Assembly (NCBI RefSeq): GCF_029223865.1
Contig: NZ_CP119520.1
Span: 2,914,001 to 2,978,000 of the forward strand
DNA: 64,000 nucleotides
Direction of reading: 5' to 3'
Source of the DNA: Telluria mixta
Lineage (GTDB): Bacteria > Pseudomonadota > Gammaproteobacteria > Burkholderiales > Burkholderiaceae_D
Shown here: one piece after another, positions 51,020 to 61,219 of the stretch
Layout of the letters: each line of letters begins with the position of its first letter
Position numbering within the stretch: the first letter of the stretch is position 1
Position numbers and translations under genes: made by a program
The notes under the pieces: generated by a model
Seen by the model: the letters and a program-made list of their open reading frames with translations, nothing else
The model's database searches: none
What the model was told of the DNA's origin: nothing

Positions 51020-51469
51020 ATGAGCTTGAAAGACCAAATCACCGACGACATGAAAGCCGCGATGCGCGCCAAGGAGAGCGAGCGTCTCAACACGATCCGT
51101 CTCCTGATCGCCGAGATCAAGCGGAAGGAAGTGGACGAGCGCATCGAGCTGACGGATGCGCAGGTGTTGGCCGTCGTCGAAAAGATGATCAAGCAGCGCA
51201 AGGATTCGATCACCCAGTTCGAAAATGGTGGCCGCCAAGATCTGGCCGACAAGGAAAAGTCGGAATTGGCCATACTGTCGGCCTACATGCCGGCCGGGCT
51301 GTCCGATGAAGAAGTCGCCGCCGAAGTGGCCGCTGCCGTCGCCGACTCGGGCGCCGCCGGTCCGCAGGACATGGGCAAGGTGATGGGCATCCTGAAACCG
51401 AAACTGGCCGGCCGCGCCGACATGACGGCCGTCTCGGCCCAGGTCAAGAAGGCCCTGGCTGGCGGTTAA
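51020..51469 (+). CDS. yqeY: GatB/YqeY domain protein
   Basis: A 149-residue protein of the YqeY family, related to the tRNA-binding tail of GatB. The N-terminus MSLKDQITDDMKAAMRAKES, then ERLNTIRLLIAEIKRKEVDE, and the C-terminal AGPQDMGKVMGILKPKLAGR with ADMTAVS are diagnostic. A role in tRNA-dependent amidation is suspected but unproven. ATG 51020 follows GGAG; it sits in the usual position between rpsU and dnaG. Confidence 0.93.
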   Translation: MSLKDQITDDMKAAMRAKESERLNTIRLLIAEIKRKEVDERIELTDAQVLAVVEKMIKQRKDSITQFENGGRQDLADKEKSELAILSAYMPAGLSDEEVAAEVAAAVADSGAAGPQDMGKVMGILKPKLAGRADMTAVSAQVKKALAGG

Positions 51470-51476
51470 TACGTGC

Positions 51477-51519
51477 ACGGCACGGTTGCGGCATCGATGC
51501 CACGGCTGTGTCCGTTTTT
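51477..51519 (+). terminator. probable terminator after yqeY
   Basis: An imperfect long hairpin (ACGG...GGCAT-CG-ATGCC...CCGT) is followed by TTTTT at 51515-51519. It would separate yqeY from dnaG, which then needs its own promoter. Confidence 0.55.
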
Positions 51520-51621
51520 GATGCACCGGAGCGGCAACGCCATGTTGCATTGTTGCAAATCAACTTGTAACGAGCCCTGCGGTATAGTCTGACCTGAGAC
51601 AAATACTGTTAGTTAGATCAA

Positions 51622-53424
51622 GTGATTCCGCAATCATTCATTACCGATCTGCTCAACCGCGTTGACATTGTCGACGTGGTGGGGCGTTACGTGCAGCTGA
51701 AAAAGGGCGGCGCCAATTACATGGGGCTCTGTCCGTTTCACAACGAGAAGTCCCCCAGCTTCACCGTCAGCCCGACCAAGCAGTTCTACCACTGCTTCGG
51801 CTGCGGCGCCCATGGCACCGCCATCGGCTTCATGATCGAATACTCGGGCATGGGCTTCGTCGACGCTGTCAAGGATCTCGCACAGAGCGTGGGCATGATC
51901 GTGCCCCAGGAGGACGACAAGATCCCGCCGGCCCAGCGCGCCGCCCAGCAGGCGCAGACCCTGGCCCTGACGGATGCGCTGAACCAGGCTTGTGACTTTT
52001 ACCGCGCCCAGTTGCGCACCGCGCCGAACGCGATCGCCTATTTAAAAGGCCGCGGCCTGACGGGTGAAGTGGCCGCCCGCTTCGGCCTCGGCTATGCGCC
52101 GGGCGGCTGGGACAACCTGCGTTCCGTCTTCCGCGACTACGAGGCGCTGGCGCTCGTCGAGTCCGGCCTCGTCATCGACAAGGTGGACGAGGATGGCAAC
52201 AATAAAAAGAGGTACGACCGTTTTCGCGAACGGATCATGTTCCCGATCCGGAACACGAAAGGACAGGTGATCGGCTTCGGCGGCCGCGTGCTGGACGGTG
52301 GCGAACCCAAATACCTGAACTCGCCGGAAACCCCGCTGTTCCAGAAGGGGCATGAACTGTACGGCCTGTTCGAGGCGCGCCAGGCGATCCGCGATGCCGG
52401 CTACGTGCTGGTGACGGAGGGTTACATGGACGTGGTCGCCCTGGCCCAGCTCGGCTTCCCGCAAGCCGTCGCGACGCTCGGCACAGCATGTACCAGTACC
52501 CACGTGCAAAAGCTGCTGCGCCAGACGGACAACGTCATCTTCAGCTTCGACGGCGACAAGGCCGGTCGCCGCGCCGCTCGCCGCGCGCTGGAAGCGTGCC
52601 TGCCGCAGGTGACGGACAACAAGACGATCAGGTTCCTGTTCTTACCGCAAGAGCATGATCCGGACAGCTATGTGCGCGAGTTTGGCGCGGATGCGTTCGC
52701 CCAGGAAATCAACGAAGCGATGCCGCTGTCGCAATTCCTGTTGCGCGAGGTGACGACGGAACACGATCTCGACACGCCGGAAGGCCGGGCGCGCGTCCAG
52801 TTCGATGCGAAACCGCTGCTGCAGGCGATGACGCCGACCGCCCTGCGCCTGCAGATCGTGCGCGGCCTGGCAAACCTGACGGAGTCAACGCCGGCGGAGA
52901 TCGAAACGTTGTTCGAGTTGTCCAAACCGGTTGCAGTGGCAAGGAAAGCGCCGCCGCGCCAGGGGCGTCCGGAACCGGTCGGCCTGGAATTGCAGATGTC
53001 GCGCATCCTCGTCTCGCATCCGGCGCTGGCACTGGGCCTGGACGAGTCGGCCTTGCGTGCGTTCGACCATTTCGGCACCGAGCAGGCCGAACGTTTGCGC
53101 CAGCTCGTGGCGATGGCGCAGGCACTGGGACCGAACGGTACGTTCGCCGCGTTGTCCGAGCAATTGAAGGAGGCGAGTTCGGAGTACGACAACCTGATCG
53201 CATCGATCGCGGTCGAACCGGAATCGGATATCGACGCGGACCGCGTCTGGCTCACAAGTGCCGTGAGGCAAGTCAAGATGGACGTGCTGAAACAGGAGTT
53301 GAACCAGTTGTTTTCTTCCGGATTGACCCCAGATCAGGTGAGTGCCCGCTATCGCGAAATCACAGCTCAGCAGGACCTCTTGGCCCGGGAGGCGGCAAAC
53401 GACACCCCTGCGAAATTCGCCTGA
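51622..53424 (+). CDS. dnaG: DNA primase
   Basis: A 600-residue primase that makes RNA primers at the replication fork. The N-terminal CHC2 zinc finger has CPFHNEKSPSF and FYHCFGCGAHG (about 37-63). The TOPRIM core has VLVTEGYMDVVALAQLGFPQ and IFSFDGDKAGRRAARRAL. The C-terminal DnaB-binding domain starts at about 440. The start is GTG 51622 (a TATAGT -10-like box lies at 51583). The length is normal for betaproteobacteria. It is followed by rpoD after 193 bp. Confidence 0.96.
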   Translation: MIPQSFITDLLNRVDIVDVVGRYVQLKKGGANYMGLCPFHNEKSPSFTVSPTKQFYHCFGCGAHGTAIGFMIEYSGMGFVDAVKDLAQSVGMIVPQEDDKIPPAQRAAQQAQTLALTDALNQACDFYRAQLRTAPNAIAYLKGRGLTGEVAARFGLGYAPGGWDNLRSVFRDYEALALVESGLVIDKVDEDGNNKKRYDRFRERIMFPIRNTKGQVIGFGGRVLDGGEPKYLNSPETPLFQKGHELYGLFEARQAIRDAGYVLVTEGYMDVVALAQLGFPQAVATLGTACTSTHVQKLLRQTDNVIFSFDGDKAGRRAARRALEACLPQVTDNKTIRFLFLPQEHDPDSYVREFGADAFAQEINEAMPLSQFLLREVTTEHDLDTPEGRARVQFDAKPLLQAMTPTALRLQIVRGLANLTESTPAEIETLFELSKPVAVARKAPPRQGRPEPVGLELQMSRILVSHPALALGLDESALRAFDHFGTEQAERLRQLVAMAQALGPNGTFAALSEQLKEASSEYDNLIASIAVEPESDIDADRVWLTSAVRQVKMDVLKQELNQLFSSGLTPDQVSARYREITAQQDLLAREAANDTPAKFA

Positions 53425-53475
53425 TCGGGACCAGTTGCCAAGGCGCCGTTCTTGACTGGAAAGAACAGGGGTGCG

Positions 53476-53484
53476 TGCTATAAT
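53476..53484 (+). promoter_or_regulatory. extended -10 promoter of rpoD
   Basis: TGCTATAAT is a perfect extended -10 element. A TTGACT at 53452-53457 is 21 bp away, too far to pair normally, so the element may work without a -35. The start would be about 130 nt before the rpoD GTG. Confidence 0.6.
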
Positions 53485-53617
53485 AAAACGCTAACTATTG
53501 CAAGCATTGAAACGATTTTTCGTGACAATTCGGGCTGGGTGTTTCAGTTAGCGGGGCAGCAGTGTATGCCTGCAGCGTGATGTAAGGTAACAAAACTTTA
53601 TCATTAACCATCGTAAA

Positions 53618-55903
53618 GTGGTCGTTGTGACTTCGAAAGCGCCTGTGCCAACCAAGAAACCCGAAACCAAAGTGGCTACCAAATCCACCAGGATGTCCGC
53701 CAAGGCGGACAATTCGCAAGACAAGGCGGAAGCTCGCGTTGCGGGTGTCGCCCCAGTCAACCAGACGACCGACGCGGAGGCCCTCGCCGCGATCGACACG
53801 TCGGGCTACGTGCTGCCGGCCGTCAAGGTCCCGGGCCGGCGTGGTCGCAAGCCCAAGGAATTCACGCCCGAAAACGATGAAGTTGCCGCCCTGAACGCGG
53901 TCGAGCGCGCCGAACTGAAAGCGGTCGACAAGGCCAAGGCCAAGGACCGCAAGGCCAAGGAAAAAGCGCTGCTGAAAGATGCATTCTCGTCGGATACGGA
54001 AGCGAGCGAAGAGGAACTGGAAATCCGCCGCCAGAAGCTCAAGGCCCTGATCAAGTCGGGCAAGGAGCGCGGCTTCCTCACGTATTCCGAGATCAACGAC
54101 CATCTGCCGGACAACATCGTCGATCCGGAAGCGATCGAAGGCATCATCGGCACGTTCAACGACATGGGCATCGCCGTCTACGAGCACGCGCCCGATGCCG
54201 AAACGCTGCTGCTGTCCGATAACGTCGCCACCGTCACGAGCGACGACGAAGCCGAAGCTGCCGCCGAAGCGGCGCTGTCGACCGTCGACTCCGATTTCGG
54301 CCGCACCACCGATCCCGTCCGCATGTACATGCGCGAGATGGGTTCGGTTGAACTGCTGACCCGCGAAGGCGAGATCGAGATCGCCAAGCGCATCGAAGAC
54401 GGCCTGCGCGACATGATCCAGGCGATCTCCGCCTGCCCGGTGACGATCGCCGAGATCATCGACGCCGCCCGCCGCATCGAGCAGGACGAGATCAAGATCG
54501 ACGAAATCGTCGACGGCATGGTCGACCCGGACGAAGACGAAGCCACGTCGCCGACCGCCGTCGCGCCGGCAGCGACCGAGTCCGACGACGATGAGGACGA
54601 AGACGAGGAAGAGGAAGAAGAGGAAGAGGAAGAAGAGGCGGGCGCGAGTTCCGGCGCGGCCGGTTATTCCGCCGAACAGCTCGAGCAGCTGAAGAACTCG
54701 GCCCTCGACAAATTCCGCGAAATCGAACAGCAGTTCGACAAGATGCGCAAGGCGTACGAGAAGCAGGGCTATAACTCGGACGGCTACGTCAAGGCCCAGG
54801 AAGCGATCTCGAACGAACTGCTCGGCATCCGCTTCACGGCCAAGGTCGTCGAAAAGCTGTGCGACACCCTGCGCGGCCAGGTCGACGAAGTGCGCCACAT
54901 CGAGAAGCAGATCCTGGACGTGGCCGTGAACCGCTGCGGCATGCCGCGCGCCCACTTCATCAAGGTCTTCCCGGGCAACGAGACGAACCTCGAGTGGGTC
55001 GACGGCGAAGTGAACGCCGGCCACGCCTACAGCGCCATCCTCGGCCGCAATATCCCGACGATCAAAGAACTGCAGCAACGCCTGATCGACCTGCAAGCCC
55101 GCGTCGTCCTGCCGCTGCCGGACCTGCGCAACATCAACCGCCAGATGGCGGCCGGTGAAATGAAGGCGCGCAAGGCGAAGCGCGAAATGACGGAAGCCAA
55201 CCTGCGTCTCGTCATCTCGATCGCGAAGAAATACACGAACCGCGGCCTGCAATTCCTCGACCTGATCCAAGAAGGCAATATCGGCCTGATGAAGGCGGTG
55301 GACAAGTTCGAATACCGTCGCGGCTACAAATTCTCGACGTATGCAACGTGGTGGATCCGCCAAGCCATTACCCGCTCGATCGCGGACCAGGCGCGCACGA
55401 TCCGTATTCCGGTCCACATGATCGAAACGATCAACAAGATGAACCGGATCTCGCGCCAGATCCTGCAGGAGACGGGCGCTGAGCCGGATCCGGCGACGCT
55501 CGCGATCAAGATGGAAATGCCGGAAGATAAGATCCGGAAGATCATGAAGATCGCGAAAGAGCCGATCTCGATGGAAACGCCGATCGGCGACGACGACGAT
55601 TCGCATCTGGGCGACTTTATCGAGGACAACAACACGCTGGCGCCTTCGGACGCCGCGCTGCATGCCTCGATGCGCGGTGTGGTGAAGGACGTGCTCGACT
55701 CGCTGACGCCGCGCGAAGCGAAGGTGCTGCGCATGCGCTTCGGCATCGAAATGTCGACCGACCACACGTTGGAAGAGGTCGGCAAGCAATTCGACGTCAC
55801 TCGCGAGCGTATCCGCCAGATCGAAGCCAAGGCGCTACGCAAGCTGCGCCACCCGTCGCGTTCCGACAAGCTGAAGAGCTTCCTCGAGAACAACAGCGGC
55901 TGA
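53618..55903 (+). CDS. rpoD: RNA polymerase primary sigma factor RpoD (sigma-70)
   Basis: A 761-residue housekeeping sigma factor. It has a basic Lys/Ala-rich N-terminal extension (1-130), region 1.1 (about 135-185), and region 1.2 ([20 protein letters not shown]). The large non-conserved insert follows, with an acidic run at about 323-342 of almost pure Asp/Glu. Then come region 2 ([40 protein letters not shown]), region 3, and region 4 ([20 protein letters not shown]). The start is GTG 53618; GTG 53627 is an alternative. Length exceeds E. coli RpoD (613) because of the N-terminal extension and the insert. Confidence 0.97.
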   Translation: MVVVTSKAPVPTKKPETKVATKSTRMSAKADNSQDKAEARVAGVAPVNQTTDAEALAAIDTSGYVLPAVKVPGRRGRKPKEFTPENDEVAALNAVERAELKAVDKAKAKDRKAKEKALLKDAFSSDTEASEEELEIRRQKLKALIKSGKERGFLTYSEINDHLPDNIVDPEAIEGIIGTFNDMGIAVYEHAPDAETLLLSDNVATVTSDDEAEAAAEAALSTVDSDFGRTTDPVRMYMREMGSVELLTREGEIEIAKRIEDGLRDMIQAISACPVTIAEIIDAARRIEQDEIKIDEIVDGMVDPDEDEATSPTAVAPAATESDDDEDEDEEEEEEEEEEEAGASSGAAGYSAEQLEQLKNSALDKFREIEQQFDKMRKAYEKQGYNSDGYVKAQEAISNELLGIRFTAKVVEKLCDTLRGQVDEVRHIEKQILDVAVNRCGMPRAHFIKVFPGNETNLEWVDGEVNAGHAYSAILGRNIPTIKELQQRLIDLQARVVLPLPDLRNINRQMAAGEMKARKAKREMTEANLRLVISIAKKYTNRGLQFLDLIQEGNIGLMKAVDKFEYRRGYKFSTYATWWIRQAITRSIADQARTIRIPVHMIETINKMNRISRQILQETGAEPDPATLAIKMEMPEDKIRKIMKIAKEPISMETPIGDDDDSHLGDFIEDNNTLAPSDAALHASMRGVVKDVLDSLTPREAKVLRMRFGIEMSTDHTLEEVGKQFDVTRERIRQIEAKALRKLRHPSRSDKLKSFLENNSG

Positions 55904-55935
55904 GGCTTGACGGACCTACGCTAAAACAATATCCT

Positions 55936-55978
55936 CTCGCCACTTCGGCCGCTCGGCGACCGTAAGTGGCGAGTTTTT
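55936..55978 (+). terminator. rho-independent terminator after rpoD
   Basis: A 10-bp stem CTCGCCACTT/AAGTGGCGAG encloses an inner CGG/CCG pair and is followed by TTTTT. Confidence 0.85.
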
Positions 55979-56002
55979 AGCGTCTTCGGATGTACCAGTT
56001 TC

Positions 56003-56081
<79 letters not shown>

Positions 56082-56090
56082 ATAAAATCA

Positions 56091-56129
56091 AGGACTTGCA
56101 CGGTTAAGGCGCAAGTCCTTTTTCTTTTT
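56091..56129 (+). terminator. rho-independent terminator after the tRNA gene
   Basis: A 9-bp perfect stem AGGACTTGC/GCAAGTCCT with an 11-nt loop followed by a long T-rich run. Confidence 0.9.
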
Positions 56130-56275
56130 CTCTTCACTTTTTTCTGTGTACCTTAGGTGTACCCAGGCTGTGTCAGTCACTGTTCTGCTCAATTCTGTAC
56201 ATGTGTGCAGGAACCGCCGGGACGTCCAGCGCATCTAAATGATACTGGGACCCGTCGTCCCGCCTGGGGGCAAGC

Positions 56276-57649
56276 ATGTTCCGACAGACGGCTGCAAGGC
56301 TGCCGTCATTCCCGCCGTTCTTCCAGATACTGGCCGCTGCATGGTCGGCCATCGCGCTGATGGCCTTGCTGGTCGGCGGTGTGCCTGTGCACGCGCAAAC
56401 CGCGCGCGGCCCGGTCGTGTTGCTGACGGTCGATGGCGCGATCGGACCAGCCTATGCCGACTACGTGTCGCGCGGCATCAACCGCGCGGCGAAAGAGGGC
56501 AGCCAACTGGTGGTACTGCAGCTCGATACCCCCGGCGGGCTCGACACGTCAATGCGCTCCATCATTCGCGCGATCCTCACATCGCCGGTTCCAGTGGCGT
56601 GCTATGTGGCACCCAGCGGTGCTCGCGCGGCCAGCGCCGGCACCTACATCCTGTACGCCTGCCACATCGCGGCGATGGCGCCCGGCACCAACATCGGCGC
56701 GGCCAGCCCGATCCAGGTCGGCGTCGGCGGACAGGAGCCGCCGCGCGACAAGAATGCGACTCCTTCGACGATGGAACACAAGCAGGTCAACGACGCGGCC
56801 GCCTTCATCCGCGGCCTCGCCAACATGCGCGGACGCAACGCCGATTGGGCCGAGCGCGCCGTGCGCGAGGCGGTCAGCCTGCCGGCCGGCGATGCGCTGA
56901 AGGCCCACGTGGTCGACTACGTGGCGCCGGACCTTCCTCACCTGCTGGCGCAGGTGGACGGCAGGGTCATTAACGTGCTCGGGCAGGAGCGCACCCTGCG
57001 CACTGCCGGTGCGGCCGTCGAGGACGCCCAGCCCGACTGGCGCACGCGGCTGCTGGCGGCGATCACCAACCCCAGCATCGCGCTGATCCTGATGACGATC
57101 GGGATCTACGGACTGATCTTCGAATTCATGAACCCGGGCGCGGTGGCGCCGGGAGTTGTCGGCACGATCTGCCTGCTTCTGGCGCTGTATGGGTTGCAGC
57201 TACTGCCCATCAATTACTCCGGGCTGGCGCTGATTTGCCTCGGCATCGCCTTCATGATCGCCGAAGCCTTCCTGCCGACCTTTGGCGCGGTCGGCATCGG
57301 CGGCGTGATCGCGTTCGTGATCGGTGCGCTGATGCTGATCGATACCGAGTCGCCGGGCCTGGGAATTCCGCCGTTTTTGGTCGTGAGCGTCGGCGTGGTG
57401 GCGGCGCTGCTGCTCGCGGGAACCGCCAGCATTGCTCTGCGCACGCGGCGGCGGCACGCGGTAAGCGGTCCTGAGACCCTGATCGGCAGCGTGGCCGAGA
57501 TGCTGGGCGATGCGCCGCATGAGGGCTGGGCCAACGTAGGCGGCGAGACCTGGCGCGTGGTCAGCGCCACGCCGCTCGCGCGCGCGCAGAAGGTGCGCGT
57601 GGTGGCGCGCCGCGGAGCGGTTCTCGAAGTAGCACCGCTCGACAATTGA
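56276..57649 (+). CDS. NfeD family membrane-bound serine protease
   Basis: A 457-residue protein. It has a signal/anchor at about 16-38 and a ClpP-like protease domain at 45-235 with the catalytic dyad Ser120 (RAASAGTYI) and Lys169 (EHKQVND). A membrane domain of four or five helices follows (about 270-405), then a C-terminal NfeD OB-fold domain (about 415-457). This is the full-length NfeD1b type. It is followed 16 bp later by a slipin; NfeD proteases cut the C-terminal tail of stomatin-like partners. The start is taken at ATG 56276; no strong ribosome-binding site is visible. Confidence 0.9.
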   Translation: MFRQTAARLPSFPPFFQILAAAWSAIALMALLVGGVPVHAQTARGPVVLLTVDGAIGPAYADYVSRGINRAAKEGSQLVVLQLDTPGGLDTSMRSIIRAILTSPVPVACYVAPSGARAASAGTYILYACHIAAMAPGTNIGAASPIQVGVGGQEPPRDKNATPSTMEHKQVNDAAAFIRGLANMRGRNADWAERAVREAVSLPAGDALKAHVVDYVAPDLPHLLAQVDGRVINVLGQERTLRTAGAAVEDAQPDWRTRLLAAITNPSIALILMTIGIYGLIFEFMNPGAVAPGVVGTICLLLALYGLQLLPINYSGLALICLGIAFMIAEAFLPTFGAVGIGGVIAFVIGALMLIDTESPGLGIPPFLVVSVGVVAALLLAGTASIALRTRRRHAVSGPETLIGSVAEMLGDAPHEGWANVGGETWRVVSATPLARAQKVRVVARRGAVLEVAPLDN

Positions 57650-57665
57650 ACACAAGGAGGCTCAA

Positions 57666-58442
57666 ATGCTATTCCAGTTCAGTTTCGGATTCGGTCTGAT
57701 CGCGGTCGTGGTGGTGGCGCTGCTCGCCTCGTCGGTACGCATCCTGCGCGAGTACGAGCGCGGCGTCGTGTTCCAGCTCGGGCGCTTCTGGGCGGTGAAG
57801 GGACCGGGGCTGATCCTCCTGATCCCGGTGCTGCAGCAGATGGTGCGGGTCGATCTGCGCACCATCGTGCACGACGTGCCCAAGCAGGACGTGATCTCGC
57901 GCGACAACGTTTCGGTTAAGGTATCGGCGGTGCTGTACTTTCGCGTGATCGACCCGCAGCGCGCGATCATCCAGGTCGCCAACTTCTTCGAGGCCACCAG
58001 CCAACTGGCGCAGACGACGCTGCGCTCGGTGCTGGGCAAGCACGAGCTGGACGAGATGCTGGCCGAGCGCGAGCGCCTGAACATCGACATCCAGCAGGTG
58101 CTGGACGCGCAAACCGACAACTGGGGCATCAAGGTCGCCAACGTAGAAATCAAGCATGTGGACCTGGACGAATCGATGGTGCGCGCGATCGCCCGCCAGG
58201 CCGAAGCGGAGCGCGAACGGCGCGCCAAGGTGATCCACGCCGAGGGCGAACTGCAGGCCTCTGAAAAGCTGATGCAGGCGGCGCAGGTGCTGGCGCAGCA
58301 GGGCGGCGCGATGAAACTGCGCTACCTGCAGACCTTGTCGTCGATCGCCGGCGACAAGAGTTCGACGATCGTGTTTCCGCTGCCGATGGAGATGCTCGGG
58401 AAGCTGGTGGACAGGCTGGGAAACGATGCAGCGGCACGGTGA
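57666..58442 (+). CDS. slipin family protein (SPFH/stomatin)
   Basis: A 258-residue membrane-associated protein. It has an N-terminal hydrophobic hairpin (about 3-23), then the SPFH domain with ILREYERGVVFQLGRFWAVK, LLIPVLQQMVRVDLRT and DVISRDNVSVKVSAVLYFRV. A coiled-coil tail follows (RQAEAERERRAKVIHAEGEL, about 178-215). It forms oligomers at lipid microdomains. AAGGAGG precedes the ATG. It forms an operon with the NfeD protease, the widely conserved NfeD-stomatin pair. Confidence 0.92.
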   Translation: MLFQFSFGFGLIAVVVVALLASSVRILREYERGVVFQLGRFWAVKGPGLILLIPVLQQMVRVDLRTIVHDVPKQDVISRDNVSVKVSAVLYFRVIDPQRAIIQVANFFEATSQLAQTTLRSVLGKHELDEMLAERERLNIDIQQVLDAQTDNWGIKVANVEIKHVDLDESMVRAIARQAEAERERRAKVIHAEGELQASEKLMQAAQVLAQQGGAMKLRYLQTLSSIAGDKSSTIVFPLPMEMLGKLVDRLGNDAAAR

Positions 58443-58570
58443 GTCTTGCTCTGTGGACGGATCGGTACGGCTGAGCTCAAGGGTATGGATCTTCGCGCCC
58501 TGTCACACTGGCCCCCGTTTCTCGATCCGGTTGGGTTACACGTTCTGAAACGGACGATGCGTCGCCGATC

Positions 58571-59353
58571 TCAATGCCCCAGCAGCCTCTTCGCCACCGG
58601 TAACCAGGCCGGCCACAGATACAAGCTGACGTGGGTAACCTGCCACCCGAAACTCCAGACGATGCCTGCCACCCAGGCAGGATGCAGCCGCCCGCGCGTC
58701 AGCAGATCATGGACGCCGATGCCGAGCGCAAGCATGTCGTTGGTGAAGTGCAGGACCAGGAACGTCGCCCAGAAACTCTGGCCCCAGTAGCCGAACGGGT
58801 AGGCGTAGCCAATCGCACCGCCCAGCCAGCGCGCGAAGCCGGCCGTGCTCAGCTGCAGGATCGCCAGCATCATCAGGCGCTTGTGCGCCGCTACCCGTTT
58901 GCGGAGCACGAGGGCGGCCACGCTCAGGCCGACGAAGCCGATCACATCGCCCAGTTGAACGCTGAAGAACGCGGGGTCGCTGCGCGGCGTGCCGAAATTC
59001 AGGTTTTGTATCGTGTAGGCCGTCAGCGGGCCGACGACGGCGAGGACGCCCACGCCGAATGCCATCGCGATACCGAGGCGCCGATGCAGGGCCGGTTTCC
59101 CTATGCGGATGAGCAGGATCTGCGCGGTGAACGCCACCAGCCATGTGACGAACACGGTGGAATGCACGTGCAGGATCATGGGGTAGGGTGGGTCGTTGTT
59201 CGCGATGTGCCGGGCGATTTCGCGACCGAAACCGAGCAGCATGCCGACCCAGATCAGCGTGATATAGATGAGAAACAGGGGGCCGTCGGCCGGGTGGGTG
59301 GGCGCGAATTCGCGGCGCGCCTGGCGTGGTCTGGTGACTGCGTCTGAAAACAT
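58571..59353 (-). CDS. membrane protein, seven-helix, function unknown
   Basis: About 260 residues from ATG 59353, with six or seven predicted membrane helices. His-containing loops are HVHSTVFVTWLVAF (about 60-73), HRRLGIAMAFGV and a C-terminal WSFGWQVTHVSLYLW. Histidines near helix ends suggest haem or metal binding, similar in style to DUF2306-like proteins, but I cannot name the family. GAGG 7 nt before 59353 selects this start over the frame beginning at 59431. It is between convergent and divergent single genes. Confidence 0.55.
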   Translation of the reverse strand: MFSDAVTRPRQARREFAPTHPADGPLFLIYITLIWVGMLLGFGREIARHIANNDPPYPMILHVHSTVFVTWLVAFTAQILLIRIGKPALHRRLGIAMAFGVGVLAVVGPLTAYTIQNLNFGTPRSDPAFFSVQLGDVIGFVGLSVAALVLRKRVAAHKRLMMLAILQLSTAGFARWLGGAIGYAYPFGYWGQSFWATFLVLHFTNDMLALGIGVHDLLTRGRLHPAWVAGIVWSFGWQVTHVSLYLWPAWLPVAKRLLGH

Positions 59354-59471
59354 CGGGCGGCCTCGTTCGACGATGGTCGGTGACAGAATTGCTGAAAAGT
59401 AAATTCTGTGCGCACGCATTTCGTGTTGCAATTACGAAAACGTCCAAACGACGCAGAATTTTGCCGCCTCG

Positions 59472-60437
59472 TCAGCAACCATAGAGCGCCGAAACCCGTC
59501 GCAGCCTGGAAACGATCGCCTCCCTGAGCCTGGCCGGCCCCGTCACCTGCACCTCCGGCGCCAGCCGCAGCAACTGGCCGGCGCCATGCTCGACCGACTC
59601 GACCGGAATACGCACCGCGACCCGTCCATCCCGTCGGCGGGAAGGCCGCGCCTCCGCAACCGCGCGCGCGACCGCGGCATTCAGGTAACGCAAATCCTTG
59701 AGCCCAACCCGCGTCGCCAGCACGTCCGCATAATCCGTATAAAGCTCCGACTCGAAGCGCGCGACGGACTCCGCCCAGTACCGCGCCAGGTCGAACCGCT
59801 TCGGCCGCCGCGCTTTCTGTTCCAGGATTGCCGCGCGTTTCACGTTCGAGAGCCGATACGTGCGCGGCTTGCCATCCGCTGCAGCAACGAGATACCACGC
59901 GCCCGCCTTCAGCACGAGCCCCAGCGGATGCACGACCCGCTCGACCTCGTCACGCCAGCTCTCGTAGCACATGCTCAGCTGCCTGTCCGTCCAGACCGCT
60001 TCAGCGACGATCGCCAGATACGGCACCGCATCCGCCTCGCGATACCAGTCGACCGGATCGAGGTGAAAGCGGGACTGCATCTTCTGCGCTTCCGACCGTG
60101 ACGATTCCGGCATCGACGTCAGCAGCTTGAGTTGCGCACCCTGCAGCGGCTTGTCGAGGCCGAGGTCGGCTGCCGGGCCGGCCAGGCCGCTGAGGAACAC
60201 GACCTGCGCTTCGGCCGGCGTCAGTCCGGTGAGTCGCGTGTTCCAGCCATCGAGCAGGCGGAAGCCGCCCGTGCGGCCGCGTTCCGCGTAGATCGGCACG
60301 CCGGCGGCGGTGAGCTGGTCGATGTCGCGGTGCAGGGTGCGCACGGAAATCTCCAGCGCTTCGGCCAGCGCGGCGGCGCTCATGGGGCCGCGCGTCTCGA
60401 GCATCATTTGGATGGAAAGCAGACGGCTGGCGCGCAT
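59472..60437 (-). CDS. YafY/WYL family transcriptional regulator
   Basis: A 321-residue regulator. The HTH_11 domain is at residues 1-58 (MRASRLLSIQMMLETRG, EISVRTLHRDIDQLTAAG) and the WYL domain at about 135-215 (ERVVHPLGLVLKAGAWYLVA with the WYL triad as WYL). The WCX extension follows to the C-terminus. The frame runs to 60710, but the leading residues come from antisense of the next gene; ATG 60437 begins the conserved HTH. It is divergent from the NIPSNAP-DUF1579 pair with 79 bp between starts, so it probably regulates it. Confidence 0.87.
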   Translation of the reverse strand: MRASRLLSIQMMLETRGPMSAAALAEALEISVRTLHRDIDQLTAAGVPIYAERGRTGGFRLLDGWNTRLTGLTPAEAQVVFLSGLAGPAADLGLDKPLQGAQLKLLTSMPESSRSEAQKMQSRFHLDPVDWYREADAVPYLAIVAEAVWTDRQLSMCYESWRDEVERVVHPLGLVLKAGAWYLVAAADGKPRTYRLSNVKRAAILEQKARRPKRFDLARYWAESVARFESELYTDYADVLATRVGLKDLRYLNAAVARAVAEARPSRRRDGRVAVRIPVESVEHGAGQLLRLAPEVQVTGPARLREAIVSRLRRVSALYGC

Positions 60438-60516
60438 GATCGGCGGGAATATATGACATGAGGTGGCAGATATTCTAGTCGATACTGCCGGCATCGAAAT
60501 CAATGAGGAGACCGCG

Positions 60517-61209
60517 ATGCCACCGAAACATCCCCAGATCGTCGAACTGCGCCAGTACACGCTGCACCCGAATAAACGCGATGCACTGGTCGATTTGTTC
60601 GACCGCGAATTCGTCGAGTCGCAGGAAGCGGAAGGCATGAGCGTGATGGGCCAGTTCCGCGACCTGGACGATCCTGATCGCTTCGTCTGGCTGCGCGGCT
60701 TTGCCGACATGGCGTCGCGTGCGCGCGGCTTGCAGGGCTTTTATGGCGGTCCCGTCTGGGCTGCGCATCGCGACGCGGCGAACGCGACCATGATCGATTC
60801 CGACGACGTCCTGCTGCTGCGGCCGGCGTGGCACGGTGCCGGTCTCGTACATGATCCCGCGCGCAGGGCAGGGCTTGCTGGCGGCATGGTCGACATCGCT
60901 GTGTTCAGCCTGAGCGATGCCGCGAGCCCGGCACTGCTCGACTTCTGTCACGAGCGTGTGACGTCGGTTCTTCAAAGCGAAGGTGCGCTGGCGCAGGGCT
61001 GGTATGTCACCGAATCGAGCCCGAACAATTTCCCGAGCCTGCCCGTGCGTGAAGGGGAAAACGTGCTCGTTGTCGTGGCCGTGTTCAAGGAGCTGCTTGA
61101 AGGAGGGCGCTGGCAACGCGACGTCGCGCAGGCCTTGTCGCAGTGGCTAAACAAGCCGCACCATTCCATGAAACTGACGCCGACCACCCGCTCGGCCATC
61201 CATGCATAA
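60517..61209 (+). CDS. NIPSNAP family protein
   Basis: A 230-residue cytosolic protein with two ferredoxin-like NIPSNAP halves: IVELRQYTLHPNKRDALVDL, then FDREFVES and DPDRFVWLRGFADMASRARG in the first. A second, more degenerate repeat begins near MVDIAVFSLSDAASPALLDF. The function of bacterial NIPSNAP proteins is unknown. ATG 60517 is preceded by GAGGAG 5 nt away, better than the earlier ATG at 60463. It lies 10 bp before the next gene, so the two form an operon. Confidence 0.85.
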   Translation: MPPKHPQIVELRQYTLHPNKRDALVDLFDREFVESQEAEGMSVMGQFRDLDDPDRFVWLRGFADMASRARGLQGFYGGPVWAAHRDAANATMIDSDDVLLLRPAWHGAGLVHDPARRAGLAGGMVDIAVFSLSDAASPALLDFCHERVTSVLQSEGALAQGWYVTESSPNNFPSLPVREGENVLVVVAVFKELLEGGRWQRDVAQALSQWLNKPHHSMKLTPTTRSAIHA

Positions 61210-61219
61210 GGAGGCCACC

